From Fen-999 sp964530115 (GTDB lineage: Bacteria; Pseudomonadota; Gammaproteobacteria; Burkholderiales; Rhodocyclaceae): 55,946 nt of DNA. The notes beneath the pieces are model-generated. The model was given only the letters and a program-made list of their open reading frames with translations, did not search any database and was not told the DNA's origin. Of this stretch, positions 48,549 to 55,946 are shown piece by piece (within the stretch, counting starts at the first letter, position 1; the number at the start of each line of letters is the position of its first letter). Made by a program: the position numbers and the translations under genes. Where the stretch lies: NCBI GenBank assembly GCA_964530115.1, contig CAZGYD010000203.1, positions 1 to 55,946 of the forward strand, in the 5' to 3' direction.

Positions 48549-49958
48549 ATGAGCAGCGGACTGTCCACCGTCGCCTACATCGGCGCCACCATTCTCTTCA
48601 TCCTCAGCCTCGGCGGCCTCTCGAACCCCGAGACCGCGCGCCGCGGCAATCTCTACGGCATCGTCGGCATGGCCATCGCCGTGCTGGCCACGGTGCTCGG
48701 CCCGCGCGTGACGCTCGCCGGCGTGCCCTGGATCGTCGGCGCGATGGTCGTCGGCGGTGCCATCGGCCTCGTCGCGGCGAAGAAGGTGCAGATGACGCAG
48801 ATGCCGGAGCTCGTGGCGCTGATGCACAGCCTGGTCGGCCTCGCGGCCTGCCTCGTCGGCTTCGCCAGCTACATCGACACCTCGGTCCAGTTCCAGGGCG
48901 CCGAGAAGACGATCCACGAGCTCGAGATCTACATCGGCATCTACATCGGCGCGGTGACCTTCTCCGGCTCGGTGATCGCCTTCGGCAAGCTTTCGGGCAA
49001 GATCGGCGGCAAGCCGCTGCTGCTGCCCGGCCGCCACGTGATCAACGCGGTCATGGCGCTGGTGGTGATCTTCTACGGCTACGTCTTCCTCCAGGCGCAT
49101 TCGGTCGCCGAAGGCATGACGCCGCTCATGGTCATGACCGTGCTCGGTCTGCTCTTCGGCATCCACATGGTCATGGCCATCGGCGGCGCCGACATGCCGG
49201 TGGTCGTCTCGATGCTCAACAGCTATTCCGGCTGGGCGGCGGCGGCCACCGGCTTCATGCTCGCGAACGACCTGCTCATCGTCACCGGCGCGCTGGTCGG
49301 CTCTTCGGGCGCGATCCTCTCCTACATCATGTGCCGGGCGATGAACCGCAATTTCATCAGCGTGATTGCCGGCGGCTTCGGCACCGGTGAGGGCGCCAAG
49401 CCGGCTGGTGGCGACGCGGCGCCCGCGGGCGAGGTGAATCCGATCAGCGCCCAGGAGACCGCCGAACTGCTCAGGGAGGCGAAGAACGTGATCATCGTCC
49501 CGGGTTACGGCATGGCCGTCGCCCAGGCGCAGCACACGGTCTACGAGATCACCCGGCTCCTGCGCGAGAAGGGCGTGAACGTGCGTTTCGGCATCCATCC
49601 GGTCGCGGGGCGGATGCCCGGCCACATGAACGTGCTGCTTGCCGAGGCCAAGGTGCCCTACGACATCGTGCTCGAAATGGACGAGATCAACGAAGACTTT
49701 CCCGAGACCGATGTCGCCATCGTCATCGGCGCCAACGACATCGTGAACCCCGCCGCGCAGGAGGTGCCGGGCAGCCCGATCGCCGGCATGCCGGTGCTCG
49801 AGGTCTGGAAAGCGAAGACCTCGATCGTCATGAAGCGCTCGATGGCGTCGGGCTACGCGGGCGTCGACAATCCGCTCTTCTACAAGGACAACAACCGGAT
49901 GCTGTTCGGCGACGCGAAGAAGACGCTCGAGGACGTGCTCGCGGCACTTCGCGCCTGA
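48549..49958 (+). CDS. pntB: NAD(P) transhydrogenase beta subunit
   Basis: 469 residues. Eight or nine membrane helices (for example AYIGATILFILSLGGLSNPE and MQMPELVALMHSLVGLAA-like segments) are followed by the NADP(H)-binding domain III with IIVPGYGMAVAQAQHTVYEI, RFGIHPVAGRMPGHMNVLLA and VIGANDIVNPAA. Separated from pntA by 4 bp with GTGAGG before the ATG. Confidence 0.96.
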   Translation: MSSGLSTVAYIGATILFILSLGGLSNPETARRGNLYGIVGMAIAVLATVLGPRVTLAGVPWIVGAMVVGGAIGLVAAKKVQMTQMPELVALMHSLVGLAACLVGFASYIDTSVQFQGAEKTIHELEIYIGIYIGAVTFSGSVIAFGKLSGKIGGKPLLLPGRHVINAVMALVVIFYGYVFLQAHSVAEGMTPLMVMTVLGLLFGIHMVMAIGGADMPVVVSMLNSYSGWAAAATGFMLANDLLIVTGALVGSSGAILSYIMCRAMNRNFISVIAGGFGTGEGAKPAGGDAAPAGEVNPISAQETAELLREAKNVIIVPGYGMAVAQAQHTVYEITRLLREKGVNVRFGIHPVAGRMPGHMNVLLAEAKVPYDIVLEMDEINEDFPETDVAIVIGANDIVNPAAQEVPGSPIAGMPVLEVWKAKTSIVMKRSMASGYAGVDNPLFYKDNNRMLFGDAKKTLEDVLAALRA

Positions 49959-50390
49959 ACCGCACGAAATTGCCGATCCGGCCACAAAACGTCTGCGCGA
50001 TATTCACCGTTTCGGTCGAGAGCGGATTTTCCGGAATATTGGCATGAGCCGGCGATTCATGCCGGCATGCTTTTCAGCATGAAAGTGAATCTCGATATTT
50101 TTCCGGGTGTCTGCTTTATTTTCCCTGCATGCAGAAGGTCCCGTTCTGCAGGAGATTGCGAGTTCGGGAAGGTTCGTTCCGCGATTGGACAATATGAATC
50201 ATGGACTCCCAGGGCATGGCGATATTCGCCTTGACCCTGTGTTTTCGCCCGATGTACTGCCGGCTGAAGATTCGTATAATGGCTGCGTAGGCCATTCAAG
50301 GCCCCGTTTGAAATGGCAAACGATTCATTGGAAAATGGCCATGATTTCCTTTCTCAGAAAAATCCGGAAAATCAAGGACGAGGAGCAATA
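49959..50390. other. AT-richer intergenic region upstream of the H-NS-type gene
   Basis: 432 bp without a supported gene, clearly richer in A/T than the surroundings. It holds a TATAAT at 50275-50280 that may be the -10 of the H-NS-type gene. An inverted repeat GCCATTCAA (50291) / TTGAAATGGC (50308) lies in the presumed leader, and a GCCGGC-loop-GCCGGC repeat near 50044-50062. AT-rich, possibly curved DNA would fit autoregulation by an H-NS protein. No convincing small RNA was identified. Confidence 0.45.
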
Positions 50391-50693
50391 ATGGACGAAC
50401 TTGAAAAGATTCAAAGGCAGATCGCCGAGCTCCAGCAAAAAGCCGAGCAGATCCAGAAACAGAAAAAAGCCGAGGCCCTGGAGGAAGTCAGGGCCAAAAT
50501 CAAGGCCTATGGGCTGACCGCCCGGGAATGCGGGTTTTCCATCGATGAAAAACCTGCTGCGAAGGGGCAGCGCAAACCGGTCGCCATCAAATATCGCTCG
50601 GGCGAGCACACCTGGACGGGCAGAGGCAGGAAGCCCAAATGGGTCGAGGCCCATCTCGCCAAAGGCGGAAAGCTGGAAGACATCGCGGTCTGA
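50391..50693 (+). CDS. H-NS family nucleoid protein
   Basis: 100 residues. An N-terminal coiled coil for oligomerisation (MDELEKIQRQIAELQQKAEQ onward) and a C-terminal DNA-binding motif TWTGRGRKPKWVEAHLAKGG, the H-NS histone-like signature of betaproteobacteria. Such proteins silence AT-rich and acquired DNA. GAGGAG lies before the ATG. It is monocistronic. Confidence 0.94.
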   Translation: MDELEKIQRQIAELQQKAEQIQKQKKAEALEEVRAKIKAYGLTARECGFSIDEKPAAKGQRKPVAIKYRSGEHTWTGRGRKPKWVEAHLAKGGKLEDIAV

Positions 50694-50867
50694 AGAAAGT
50701 CGGACTTCAGCAACGACGCAGCCCCGACCGGGCGATCGCAGGCCTGAGGGCACAACACGCCCCGGCCAGTACGAAGGGCGCAGGGCGCCGTGCAGCGGCG
50801 ATCCTGGACACGGCGAGGGACGGGGCGCGGCCTGACGAGCGAGGAGCGGGGCGCAGGCCCGCAGTTC
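50694..50867. other. Gap between the H-NS gene and rhlE
   Basis: Convergent intergenic space of 174 bp. I see no gene, clear terminator or repeat in it. Confidence 0.5.
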
Positions 50868-52265
50868 CTATTTCTTCCCGAGTCCGCCGAGCAGCGCGGC
50901 CACCGGGCGCAGCGGCCGCCTGGGGGGTGGCTCTTCGGCCTTGGCCGGCGTGTTACCGCCACTGAGTTTCGGTTCGTAGGGTTTGCTGAAATCGAAGCCG
51001 TCGGCGGCGACCGTCGGCACATGCGCGGCAGGGGCTGGCATCTGCACCGCCGCCTTGGGGCCGTGGCGCTCGCGGTGCGCATGGCCGTGCCCGCGACCGC
51101 GCTTCTCCGCGGCCAGCACCGCTTCGATGGCGAAGCCCGGGACCGGCACTTGCTCGATCCTGAACTTGATCAGTTTCTCGATCTCCTCGAGCCGCGGCTT
51201 TTCTTCGGGCGCGACGAGCGAGGTGGCGTCGCCCGGCTTGCCGGCGCGGCCGGTGCGGCCGATGCGATGCACGTAGTCCTCGGCGACGTGGGGCAGCTCG
51301 TAGTTGATCACGTGCGGCAGATCGTCGATGTCGAGCCCGCGCGCAGCGACGTCGGTGGCGACCATGACCCGCGCCCGGCCGGCCTTGAAGGCTTCGAGCG
51401 CCTCGGTGCGCTGCTGCTGGCTCTTGTCGCCGTGGATGGCGACGGCATCGATACCCTGCCGTTCCAGCCAGGTCGCCAGCCGGCTGGCGCCGAACTTGGT
51501 GCCGACGAAGACCAGCACCTGCATCTCCGGCTTCTCCTTGAGCAGGTGCAGCAGCAGGTAGCGCTTGCGGTCCGCCTCGACGAGATGCACGCGGTGGGTG
51601 ATGGTTTCGGAAACGGTATTGCGGCGCGCGACCTCGATGAGCTGCGGGTTCCTGAGCATGGTGTCGGCGAGCTTTTTGATCTCGTCCGAGAAGGTTGCCG
51701 AGAAGAGCAGGCTCTGGCGCGCCGCCGGCAGCAGCGCGAGGATGCGCCGGATGTCCGGGATGAAGCCCATGTCGAGCATGCGGTCTGCCTCGTCGAGGAT
51801 GACGAACTCGACCTGGCCGAAGCTCACGCTCTTCTGCTGGACGTGATCGAGCAGCCGACCCGGCGTGGCGACGACGATCTCGCGGCCGGCGCGCAGCGCC
51901 TCGATCTGCGGCTTGATGTCGACGCCGCCGTAGATGCAGACCGAGCGCAGCGGCAGATACTTGCCGTAAGCGACGACGCTCTCATGCACCTGCATGGCCA
52001 GTTCGCGCGTCGGCGCGAGGATCAGGCAGCGCACCGGGTGGCGCGCGGGCGAGGGACTGGTGTTGGCATGCCGCGCCAGCCGCTGCAGCATCGGCAGCGT
52101 GAAGCCGGCGGTCTTGCCGGTGCCGGTCTGGGCGCCGCCCATGATGTCGTGGCCGGCGAGGATGGCCGGAATGGCCTGGGCCTGGATGGGCGTGGGCTCC
52201 GTGTAGCCGGCTTCTTCGACGGCCCGGAGGATTTCGGGCATCAGCCCGAGGTCGGAAAACTTCAT
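50868..52265 (-). CDS. rhlE: DEAD-box ATP-dependent RNA helicase, RhlE type
   Basis: 465 residues. Motifs in order: Q-motif region TEPTPIQAQAIPAIL, GGAQTGTGKT (Walker A), PTRELAMQV, VATPGRLLDHV, ILDEADRMLDMG (DEAD), SAT, ATDVAARGLDIDDLPHVINY and HRIGRTGRAG. It unwinds structured RNA in ribosome assembly or decay. The C-terminal 80 residues are basic and low-complexity; motif copy 9 lies there, antisense to the gene and read as K-L-S-G-G-N-T-P. GGGAGAA precedes the ATG. Confidence 0.94.
   Translation of the reverse strand: MKFSDLGLMPEILRAVEEAGYTEPTPIQAQAIPAILAGHDIMGGAQTGTGKTAGFTLPMLQRLARHANTSPSPARHPVRCLILAPTRELAMQVHESVVAYGKYLPLRSVCIYGGVDIKPQIEALRAGREIVVATPGRLLDHVQQKSVSFGQVEFVILDEADRMLDMGFIPDIRRILALLPAARQSLLFSATFSDEIKKLADTMLRNPQLIEVARRNTVSETITHRVHLVEADRKRYLLLHLLKEKPEMQVLVFVGTKFGASRLATWLERQGIDAVAIHGDKSQQQRTEALEAFKAGRARVMVATDVAARGLDIDDLPHVINYELPHVAEDYVHRIGRTGRAGKPGDATSLVAPEEKPRLEEIEKLIKFRIEQVPVPGFAIEAVLAAEKRGRGHGHAHRERHGPKAAVQMPAPAAHVPTVAADGFDFSKPYEPKLSGGNTPAKAEEPPPRRPLRPVAALLGGLGKK
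50947..50970 (+). repeat. Dispersed 24-bp motif, copy 9 (antisense within rhlE)
   Basis: GGCGTGTTAC, CG, CCACTGAGTTTC, two mismatches in the middle. It lies in the weakly constrained C-terminal tail of RhlE, opposite in direction to the gene. Confidence 0.85.
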
Positions 52266-52395
52266 CGATTCTCCCGAAACGGCCTGCCCGCGAATGCGAT
52301 CGTCGGGCGCCGGTTCAGGCGACGAAACGTGAGGAAAGCGGTCTTTCGAGCGGGGGCGCCAACCGGCGGGGCGCGCGACGCCGATTCTACCGCAA

Positions 52396-52412
52396 GCGGG
52401 GCGAAAGCCCCG
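52396..52412. terminator. GAAA-loop hairpin downstream of the lipoprotein gene
   Basis: CGGGGC-GAAA-GCCCCG forms a stable tetraloop stem directly after the lipoprotein stop codon. No T tract follows on the minus strand, so it is only a weak terminator candidate. Confidence 0.4.
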
Positions 52413-52892
52413 TCAGCCGAAGCGGCGCGGCGTCACCGGCTGCGCGGGCGCTTCGCCGGCGCTGTGCTTCGCGCCGGCCTTCTTGTCCGCGGGGCCGGGT
52501 TTTTCCGCGGGGCTCGCTTTTTCCGGGGGACGGTCTTCTTCGCCAACGGGCTTGCCGGCGGCGCGGGCTTTGTCGCCGCCCGGCGCCTCGACGAGATCCG
52601 GCCGCACCGACTCGATCTTGTTCTCGCGCATGTAGGCGTCCATGTCGCGCCAGCCGTTGTAGATGGCCGCCTTCTGCGCTTTCGGATTCATCACATAGCA
52701 ATCCTCGAGCGCGCGGCCCGAGTGGCGGCAGGCGCCGCCGATCGCCCGGCCTTCGGCTTCCTTGGCGGCGGCGATCTTCTCGCCGTCGTTCATGCCCGGG
52801 ATCTCGCAGCCGGCGGTAAGCAGCGCGAGCAGCGCGAGTGCCGCAAGCGTTGGGTGACGGGGTGCCGCCAAGGTGGCCAGGATCGTGCGCAT
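52413..52892 (-). CDS. Putative lipoprotein of unknown function
   Basis: 159 residues. The signal sequence ends in the lipobox LLTAGC (Cys29). The mature part has a small Cys-containing region (GGACRHSGRALEDCYVMNPK, onwards to AIYNGWRDMDAYMRENKIES) and then a long Lys/Pro/Ala/Glu-rich disordered tail. The two cysteines could form a disulfide in the periplasm. No family name known; probably anchored in a membrane. Confidence 0.8.
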   Translation of the reverse strand: MRTILATLAAPRHPTLAALALLALLTAGCEIPGMNDGEKIAAAKEAEGRAIGGACRHSGRALEDCYVMNPKAQKAAIYNGWRDMDAYMRENKIESVRPDLVEAPGGDKARAAGKPVGEEDRPPEKASPAEKPGPADKKAGAKHSAGEAPAQPVTPRRFG

Positions 52893-53005
52893 ACGGCTGA
52901 TTTTACGGTATTCACGCGGCGTTATTGAGTCGCCGGCTTGCGACAGCCGCCGTTACCATCTCCCACCGATAAACTGAACGAACGCTATCGATCCGGAGAA
53001 TCCCG

Positions 53006-54232
53006 ATGCGCGCACTGATCGCTTTCCTGTGGGCATTCGTGGCCGGCCAGGCCTGTGCGGCACAGGATGTCGTCCTCCGCCACGGCATGGAAGGCGCGGC
53101 GCTCGATGCCCTGGCGACGCTGGTGATCCGCTTCAACGATGAACAGAACGGCAAGGCGAGGGTCGTGCTGGAGCACGTCGCCGATGTGGTGGAGCTCCAA
53201 CGCCTCCCGCACATGGCGCTGCTCGACGACGACGATGCGCGCCTGTTCTTCAACTCGCGGCCGCGCTACCTGTTGCCGGCGGATGTTCTCAAGGCGGCCG
53301 GCCTGTCATTCGATCAAACGGAATTTTTCCCGCAGGTCGCCGACGCGGTCGAGGATGTGCGCGGCAGGCTCCAGGCGCTGCCGATGGCGCTGTCGCTGCC
53401 AGTGCTTTTCTACAACAAGGACGCCTTCGCCAGGGCCGGCCTCGATCCCGAATCGCCGCCGAAAACCTGGCGGGAGGTCCAGGCCGCCGCCGCCCGGCTC
53501 GCCGAGGCCGGCTTTCGCTGTCCGCTGACGAGCTCCCGCTTCGCCCGCGTGCATCTCGAAAACGTCGGCGCACAGCACGGCGAGCCGGTGGTGCTCGGCA
53601 ACGGCCGCTTCGCCTTCAACAACATGGTCGAGGTCAAGCACCTCGCGCTCCTGGCCAGCTGGCAGAAGAGCGCCTATTTCCACTACTTCGGCCCGGGCCG
53701 GGAAGGCGACACGAAATTCACTTTGGGCGAATGCGCGATGCTGACGGGCGAATCGGGCCTCCTCGCCGACATCAGGGGCCGGCTGCGCTTTCCCGTCGGC
53801 GTCGCCGAGCTGCCTCATTACGAGGACGTCTGGGGCGTGAAGCCGGACAACGTCCTGCCGGACGGCGCCGCACTGTGGATCCTGCCCGGAAAGAAAAAGG
53901 ACGACTACGCGGTGGTCGCGCGCTTCATCGCCTTTTTGATGCGGCCCGACGTTCAGCAGGAGTGGGTGCGTGCGACCGGCTTCCTGCCGATGACGCCGGC
54001 GGCGCTCGATGCACTGGCCGCCTCGGGCACTTCGCCGCGGCTCGTCGAGGCGGCGAGGGCGCGCCTGTCGATACCGGGTCAGAAGGACGCCCGTGCGCGT
54101 GCCGGCGCCACGCGCAGCCGGCTGCGGGCGATCCTCGCCGAGGAGGTCGAGTTCGTCTGGCGCAACGTCAAGCCGGCGAAGCTCGCGCTCGACACCGCGA
54201 TGATCCGCGCCAGGGCGCTGCCGAAGAATTGA
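53006..54232 (+). CDS. Extracellular solute-binding protein (UgpB-like)
   Basis: 408 residues. Signal peptide MRALIAFLWAFVAGQACA with a cut near ACA-AQ. The rest has the family-1 solute-binding fold, with MALSLPVLFYNKDAFARAGL, PPKTWREVQAAAARLAEAGF, and PDNVLPDGAALWILPGKKKD. Resembles glycerol-3-phosphate binding protein UgpB. No ABC permease or ATPase genes lie in the window. It is coupled to the phosphodiesterase gene, whose TTG overlaps its stop. CCGGAGAAT precedes the ATG. Confidence 0.85.
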   Translation: MRALIAFLWAFVAGQACAAQDVVLRHGMEGAALDALATLVIRFNDEQNGKARVVLEHVADVVELQRLPHMALLDDDDARLFFNSRPRYLLPADVLKAAGLSFDQTEFFPQVADAVEDVRGRLQALPMALSLPVLFYNKDAFARAGLDPESPPKTWREVQAAAARLAEAGFRCPLTSSRFARVHLENVGAQHGEPVVLGNGRFAFNNMVEVKHLALLASWQKSAYFHYFGPGREGDTKFTLGECAMLTGESGLLADIRGRLRFPVGVAELPHYEDVWGVKPDNVLPDGAALWILPGKKKDDYAVVARFIAFLMRPDVQQEWVRATGFLPMTPAALDALAASGTSPRLVEAARARLSIPGQKDARARAGATRSRLRAILAEEVEFVWRNVKPAKLALDTAMIRARALPKN

Positions 54233-54939
54233 GCCCGTCCGCCTACCCGCGCATCATCGCCCACCGCTGCGGCGGTGCCCTCGCGGCGGAAAACACGCTC
54301 GCCGGCCTCGAGGCGGCAGCGCGCGCGGGCTGCCGGGGCGTCGAATTCGACGTCATGCTCTCGGCCGACGGGGTGCCCGTGCTCATGCACGATGACACCG
54401 TGGATCGCACGACCGACGGTCAGGGCGAGGTCGCGAGGCTCACGATCGCCGAACTGCGCGGCCTGCGGGTCGGCGGAGAGCCGGTGCCGCTGCTTGCCGA
54501 AGCGCTCGAGCGTTGCGCGCGGCTTGGCCTGTGGGCGAACGTCGAGCTGAAACTGCCCGTCGGCGGTGACGCCGGCGCGCTCGGCCGCATCGTCGGCCGG
54601 ATGCTCGCCGAGCGCTGGCGCGGCCCGGGCGTGGTCTCGTCGTTTTCGCCCGAGGCGCTCGTCGCCTTCAAGACTCAGCCGTCGCAACACGCCAGCGCGC
54701 TCCTCTTCGAAACGCTGCCCGGCGATTGGCGAAAGCTGGCCGCGGAGCTCGGCGTGATCGGCATCCATCTCGATGCCGCGTCGGCGACGGCGGCACAGAT
54801 CCGCGCGATTTCCGCGGCCGGCTTGCGCGTCGCCTGCTATACGGTCAATGAGCGGCCGGCGGCGGCACGCCTGTTCGGCCTCGGCGTCGCCGCCGTGTTT
54901 ACCGACCGCCCCGATCTGTGGCTGCCGGCGGAAATGTGA
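54229..54939 (+). CDS. ugpQ: Glycerophosphodiester phosphodiesterase (UgpQ-like)
   Basis: 236 residues from a TTG that overlaps the upstream stop (TTGA). GDPD signature: IIAHRCGGALAAENTLAGLE (His, Arg, Glu, Asn), GVEFDVMLSADGVPVLMHDD with the second catalytic His, and NVELKLP. It cleaves glycerophosphodiesters into glycerol-3-phosphate and an alcohol, which fits the paired UgpB-like gene. HRCGG replaces the usual HRG-x-x. Motif copy 10 is embedded antisense and read as K-T-Q-P-S-Q-H-A. Confidence 0.9.
   Translation: MSPSAYPRIIAHRCGGALAAENTLAGLEAAARAGCRGVEFDVMLSADGVPVLMHDDTVDRTTDGQGEVARLTIAELRGLRVGGEPVPLLAEALERCARLGLWANVELKLPVGGDAGALGRIVGRMLAERWRGPGVVSSFSPEALVAFKTQPSQHASALLFETLPGDWRKLAAELGVIGIHLDAASATAAQIRAISAAGLRVACYTVNERPAAARLFGLGVAAVFTDRPDLWLPAEM
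54670..54693 (-). repeat. Dispersed 24-bp motif, copy 10 (antisense within ugpQ)
   Basis: Minus strand: GGCGTGTTGC, GA, CGGCTGAGTCTT. The A-to-G change relative to the consensus removes what would be an in-frame TAA stop in ugpQ. Confidence 0.85.
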
Positions 54940-55042
54940 GCGGCCCGTACAAATGCTTACATGTTCCGATCGCTCAACGCCGGCAGGGAGCGTTATCGTG
55001 GCCATGGGGACGTCCCATGACCACCAACCAGGAGAAAGCATC

Positions 55043-55384
55043 ATGAAGACCGCCTTCCTCGCCGTCGCCGCCATTGCCGCGATCGCCGGCCCTGCGCTCG
55101 CCCAGTCGGCGGCCACCCCGGGCATCGACCAGCGCCAGGCCAACCAGGAGCGGCGCATCGACCAGGGTATCGCCTCCGGCGAACTCAATGCGCGCGAAAC
55201 GGCGCGCCTCGAGCGCGGCCAGCAGCGCGTCGAAAACATGGAAGCCCGTGCCAAGTCGGATGGCGTCGTCACCAAGCGTGAGCGCGCGCGCATCCATGCG
55301 GCGCAGGACCGCCAGAGCAAGCGGATCTACCGCCAGAAACACGACCGCCAGCGCGCGCGGGTGCATCGCCCGGCTGCCCGCTGA
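55043..55384 (+). CDS. Small exported basic protein with helical repeats
   Basis: 113 residues. Signal peptide MKTAFLAVAAIAAIAGPALA (cut before QSAATPG). The mature protein is rich in Arg, Gln and Glu, with imperfect helical units such as RQANQERRIDQGIASGELNA and ETARLERGQQRVENMEARAK. It ends in a basic HDRQRARVHRPAAR tail. Likely periplasmic; no function known. AGGAGAAA precedes the ATG and an intrinsic terminator follows. Confidence 0.8.
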   Translation: MKTAFLAVAAIAAIAGPALAQSAATPGIDQRQANQERRIDQGIASGELNARETARLERGQQRVENMEARAKSDGVVTKRERARIHAAQDRQSKRIYRQKHDRQRARVHRPAAR

Positions 55385-55411
55385 TCACGGCAAGGTTGTT
55401 GCTCGCCCGGC

Positions 55412-55437
55412 AGGCCCGCTCCGCGGGCCTTTTTTAT
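55412..55437 (+). terminator. Intrinsic terminator
   Basis: AGGCCCGC-TCC-GCGGGCCT forms a perfect 8-bp stem followed by TTTTTATT. It ends the small exported protein transcript before alaS. Confidence 0.92.
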
Positions 55438-55485
55438 TGGTCGTTCGCGTAAAATCACCAAGTTACGCCGAACGTCGCCAACCCC

Positions 55486-55946
55486 ATGAAAAGCTCCGAG
55501 ATCCGCCAGGCCTTCCTCGACTTCTTCGCCTCCAAAGGTCATCAGATCGTGCCCTCCAGCTCGCTGGTGCCGCACGACGATCCGACGCTCCTGTTTACCA
55601 ACGCGGGCATGAACCAGTTCAAGGACGTCTGCCTCGGCTTCGACAAGCGGCCCTACAGCCGCGCTGTCACGGCCCAGAAGTTCGTGCGTGCCGGCGGCAA
55701 GCACAACGATCTCGAGAACGTCGGTTACACCGCGCGACATCACAATTTTTTCGAGATGCTCGGCAACTTCAGCTTCGGCGACTACTTCAAGCGCGATGCG
55801 CTCCACTACGCCTGGGAGCGGTTGACGCAGGTCTTCAGGCTGCCGGCAGACCGGCTGTGGACCACCGTCTATGCCGAGGACGACGAGGCCTACGACATCT
55901 GGACGAAGGAGATCGGCGTGCCGGCCGAGCGCTGCATCCGCATCGG
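55486..55946 (+). CDS. alaS: Alanyl-tRNA synthetase (N-terminal part, cut by window edge)
   Basis: The first 153 codons of AlaS are present. The class II catalytic domain begins MKSSEIRQAFLDFFASKGHQ. It contains PTLLFTNAGMNQFKDVCLG, AQKFVRAGGKHNDLENVGYT and HHNFFEMLGNFSFGDYFKRD (motif 2 region). It charges tRNA-Ala with alanine. The full protein is normally about 870-880 residues. Confidence 0.97.
   Translation, partial: MKSSEIRQAFLDFFASKGHQIVPSSSLVPHDDPTLLFTNAGMNQFKDVCLGFDKRPYSRAVTAQKFVRAGGKHNDLENVGYTARHHNFFEMLGNFSFGDYFKRDALHYAWERLTQVFRLPADRLWTTVYAEDDEAYDIWTKEIGVPAERCIRI

Noticed and set aside
49959..50390. Small RNA gene in the AT-richer gap before the H-NS gene
   Set aside because: Inverted repeats are present but no promoter-plus-terminator pair could be defined; it was described only as a region.
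6370..54693. CRISPR array explanation for the ten repeated 24-mers
   Set aside because: Copies are kilobases apart, in both orientations and inside genes, with no spacers or cas genes.

Overview
The window is GC-rich, densely packed bacterial DNA that looks like a chemolithoautotrophic betaproteobacterium of Rhodocyclales or Sulfuritalea/Thiobacillus type. This is inferred from gene content: form I RuBisCO with cbbQ and cbbR, a PEP-CTERM protein, a DsrS-type sulfur-oxidation protein, chromate resistance genes and an H-NS family protein. No rRNA, tRNA, CRISPR array, prophage or full insertion sequence was seen. Both window ends cut genes: cbbQ on the left and alaS on the right.

Layout. 1-3.3 kb: RuBisCO genes cbbL-cbbS-cbbQ with divergent cbbR. 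3.5-7.7 kb: a DegP-type protease, a 145-bp MITE-like repeat, then an operon of a frameshifted ABM-domain gene, an iron alcohol dehydrogenase and a free-standing homologue of the carboxysomal carbonic anhydrase CsoSCA. 7.8-10.7 kb: homospermidine synthase, a PEP-CTERM protein and a conserved hypothetical. 10.9-22.3 kb is the most striking part. A molybdopterin oxidoreductase operon has the arx order (B2-A-B1-C-D), followed by a monoheme cytochrome and small exported proteins. It is divergent from a periplasmic binding protein, a histidine kinase and a sigma54-type response regulator laid out like AioXSR/ArxXSR. The shared regulatory region carries a sigma54 promoter and two TTACGC-N2-GCGTAA-type palindromes. 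The reading is a respiratory arsenite oxidase (Arx) system or a close relative with another substrate. 22.5-29.8 kb: chrBA with a palindromic operator, two MFS transporters and a SulP transporter fused to two universal-stress domains. 30-37.3 kb: an HTH/2Fe-2S/FNR fusion, a MoxR ATPase with a VWA metallopeptidase, and dsrS followed by five small or uncharacterised genes. 37.3-44.8 kb: glycolate oxidase genes glcDE and glcF, separated by an FKBP isomerase, vapBC and an NAGGN-type amidotransferase, then MaoC. 44.8-55.9 kb: PP2C phosphatase, a second inverted MITE copy, corA, pntAB, an H-NS protein, rhlE, a lipoprotein, a solute-binding protein with a GDPD phosphodiesterase, a small exported protein and alaS.

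How the genes may work together (inference): RuBisCO, the CsoSCA-like carbonic anhydrase and possibly the SulP carrier would supply and fix inorganic carbon. GlcDEF would recover the glycolate formed by RuBisCO oxygenase activity. The Arx-like enzyme and a sulfur-oxidation pathway implied by dsrS would supply electrons, and PntAB would supply NADPH.

Two features cut across gene boundaries. First, a 24-bp sequence (GGCGTGTTAC, two variable bases, CGGCTGAGTTTC) occurs ten times, five in each orientation, both between and inside genes and in several reading frames. It behaves like a DNA-level signal such as an uptake sequence. Second, two nearly identical 145-bp inverted-repeat elements each lie exactly between the stop codons of convergent gene pairs.
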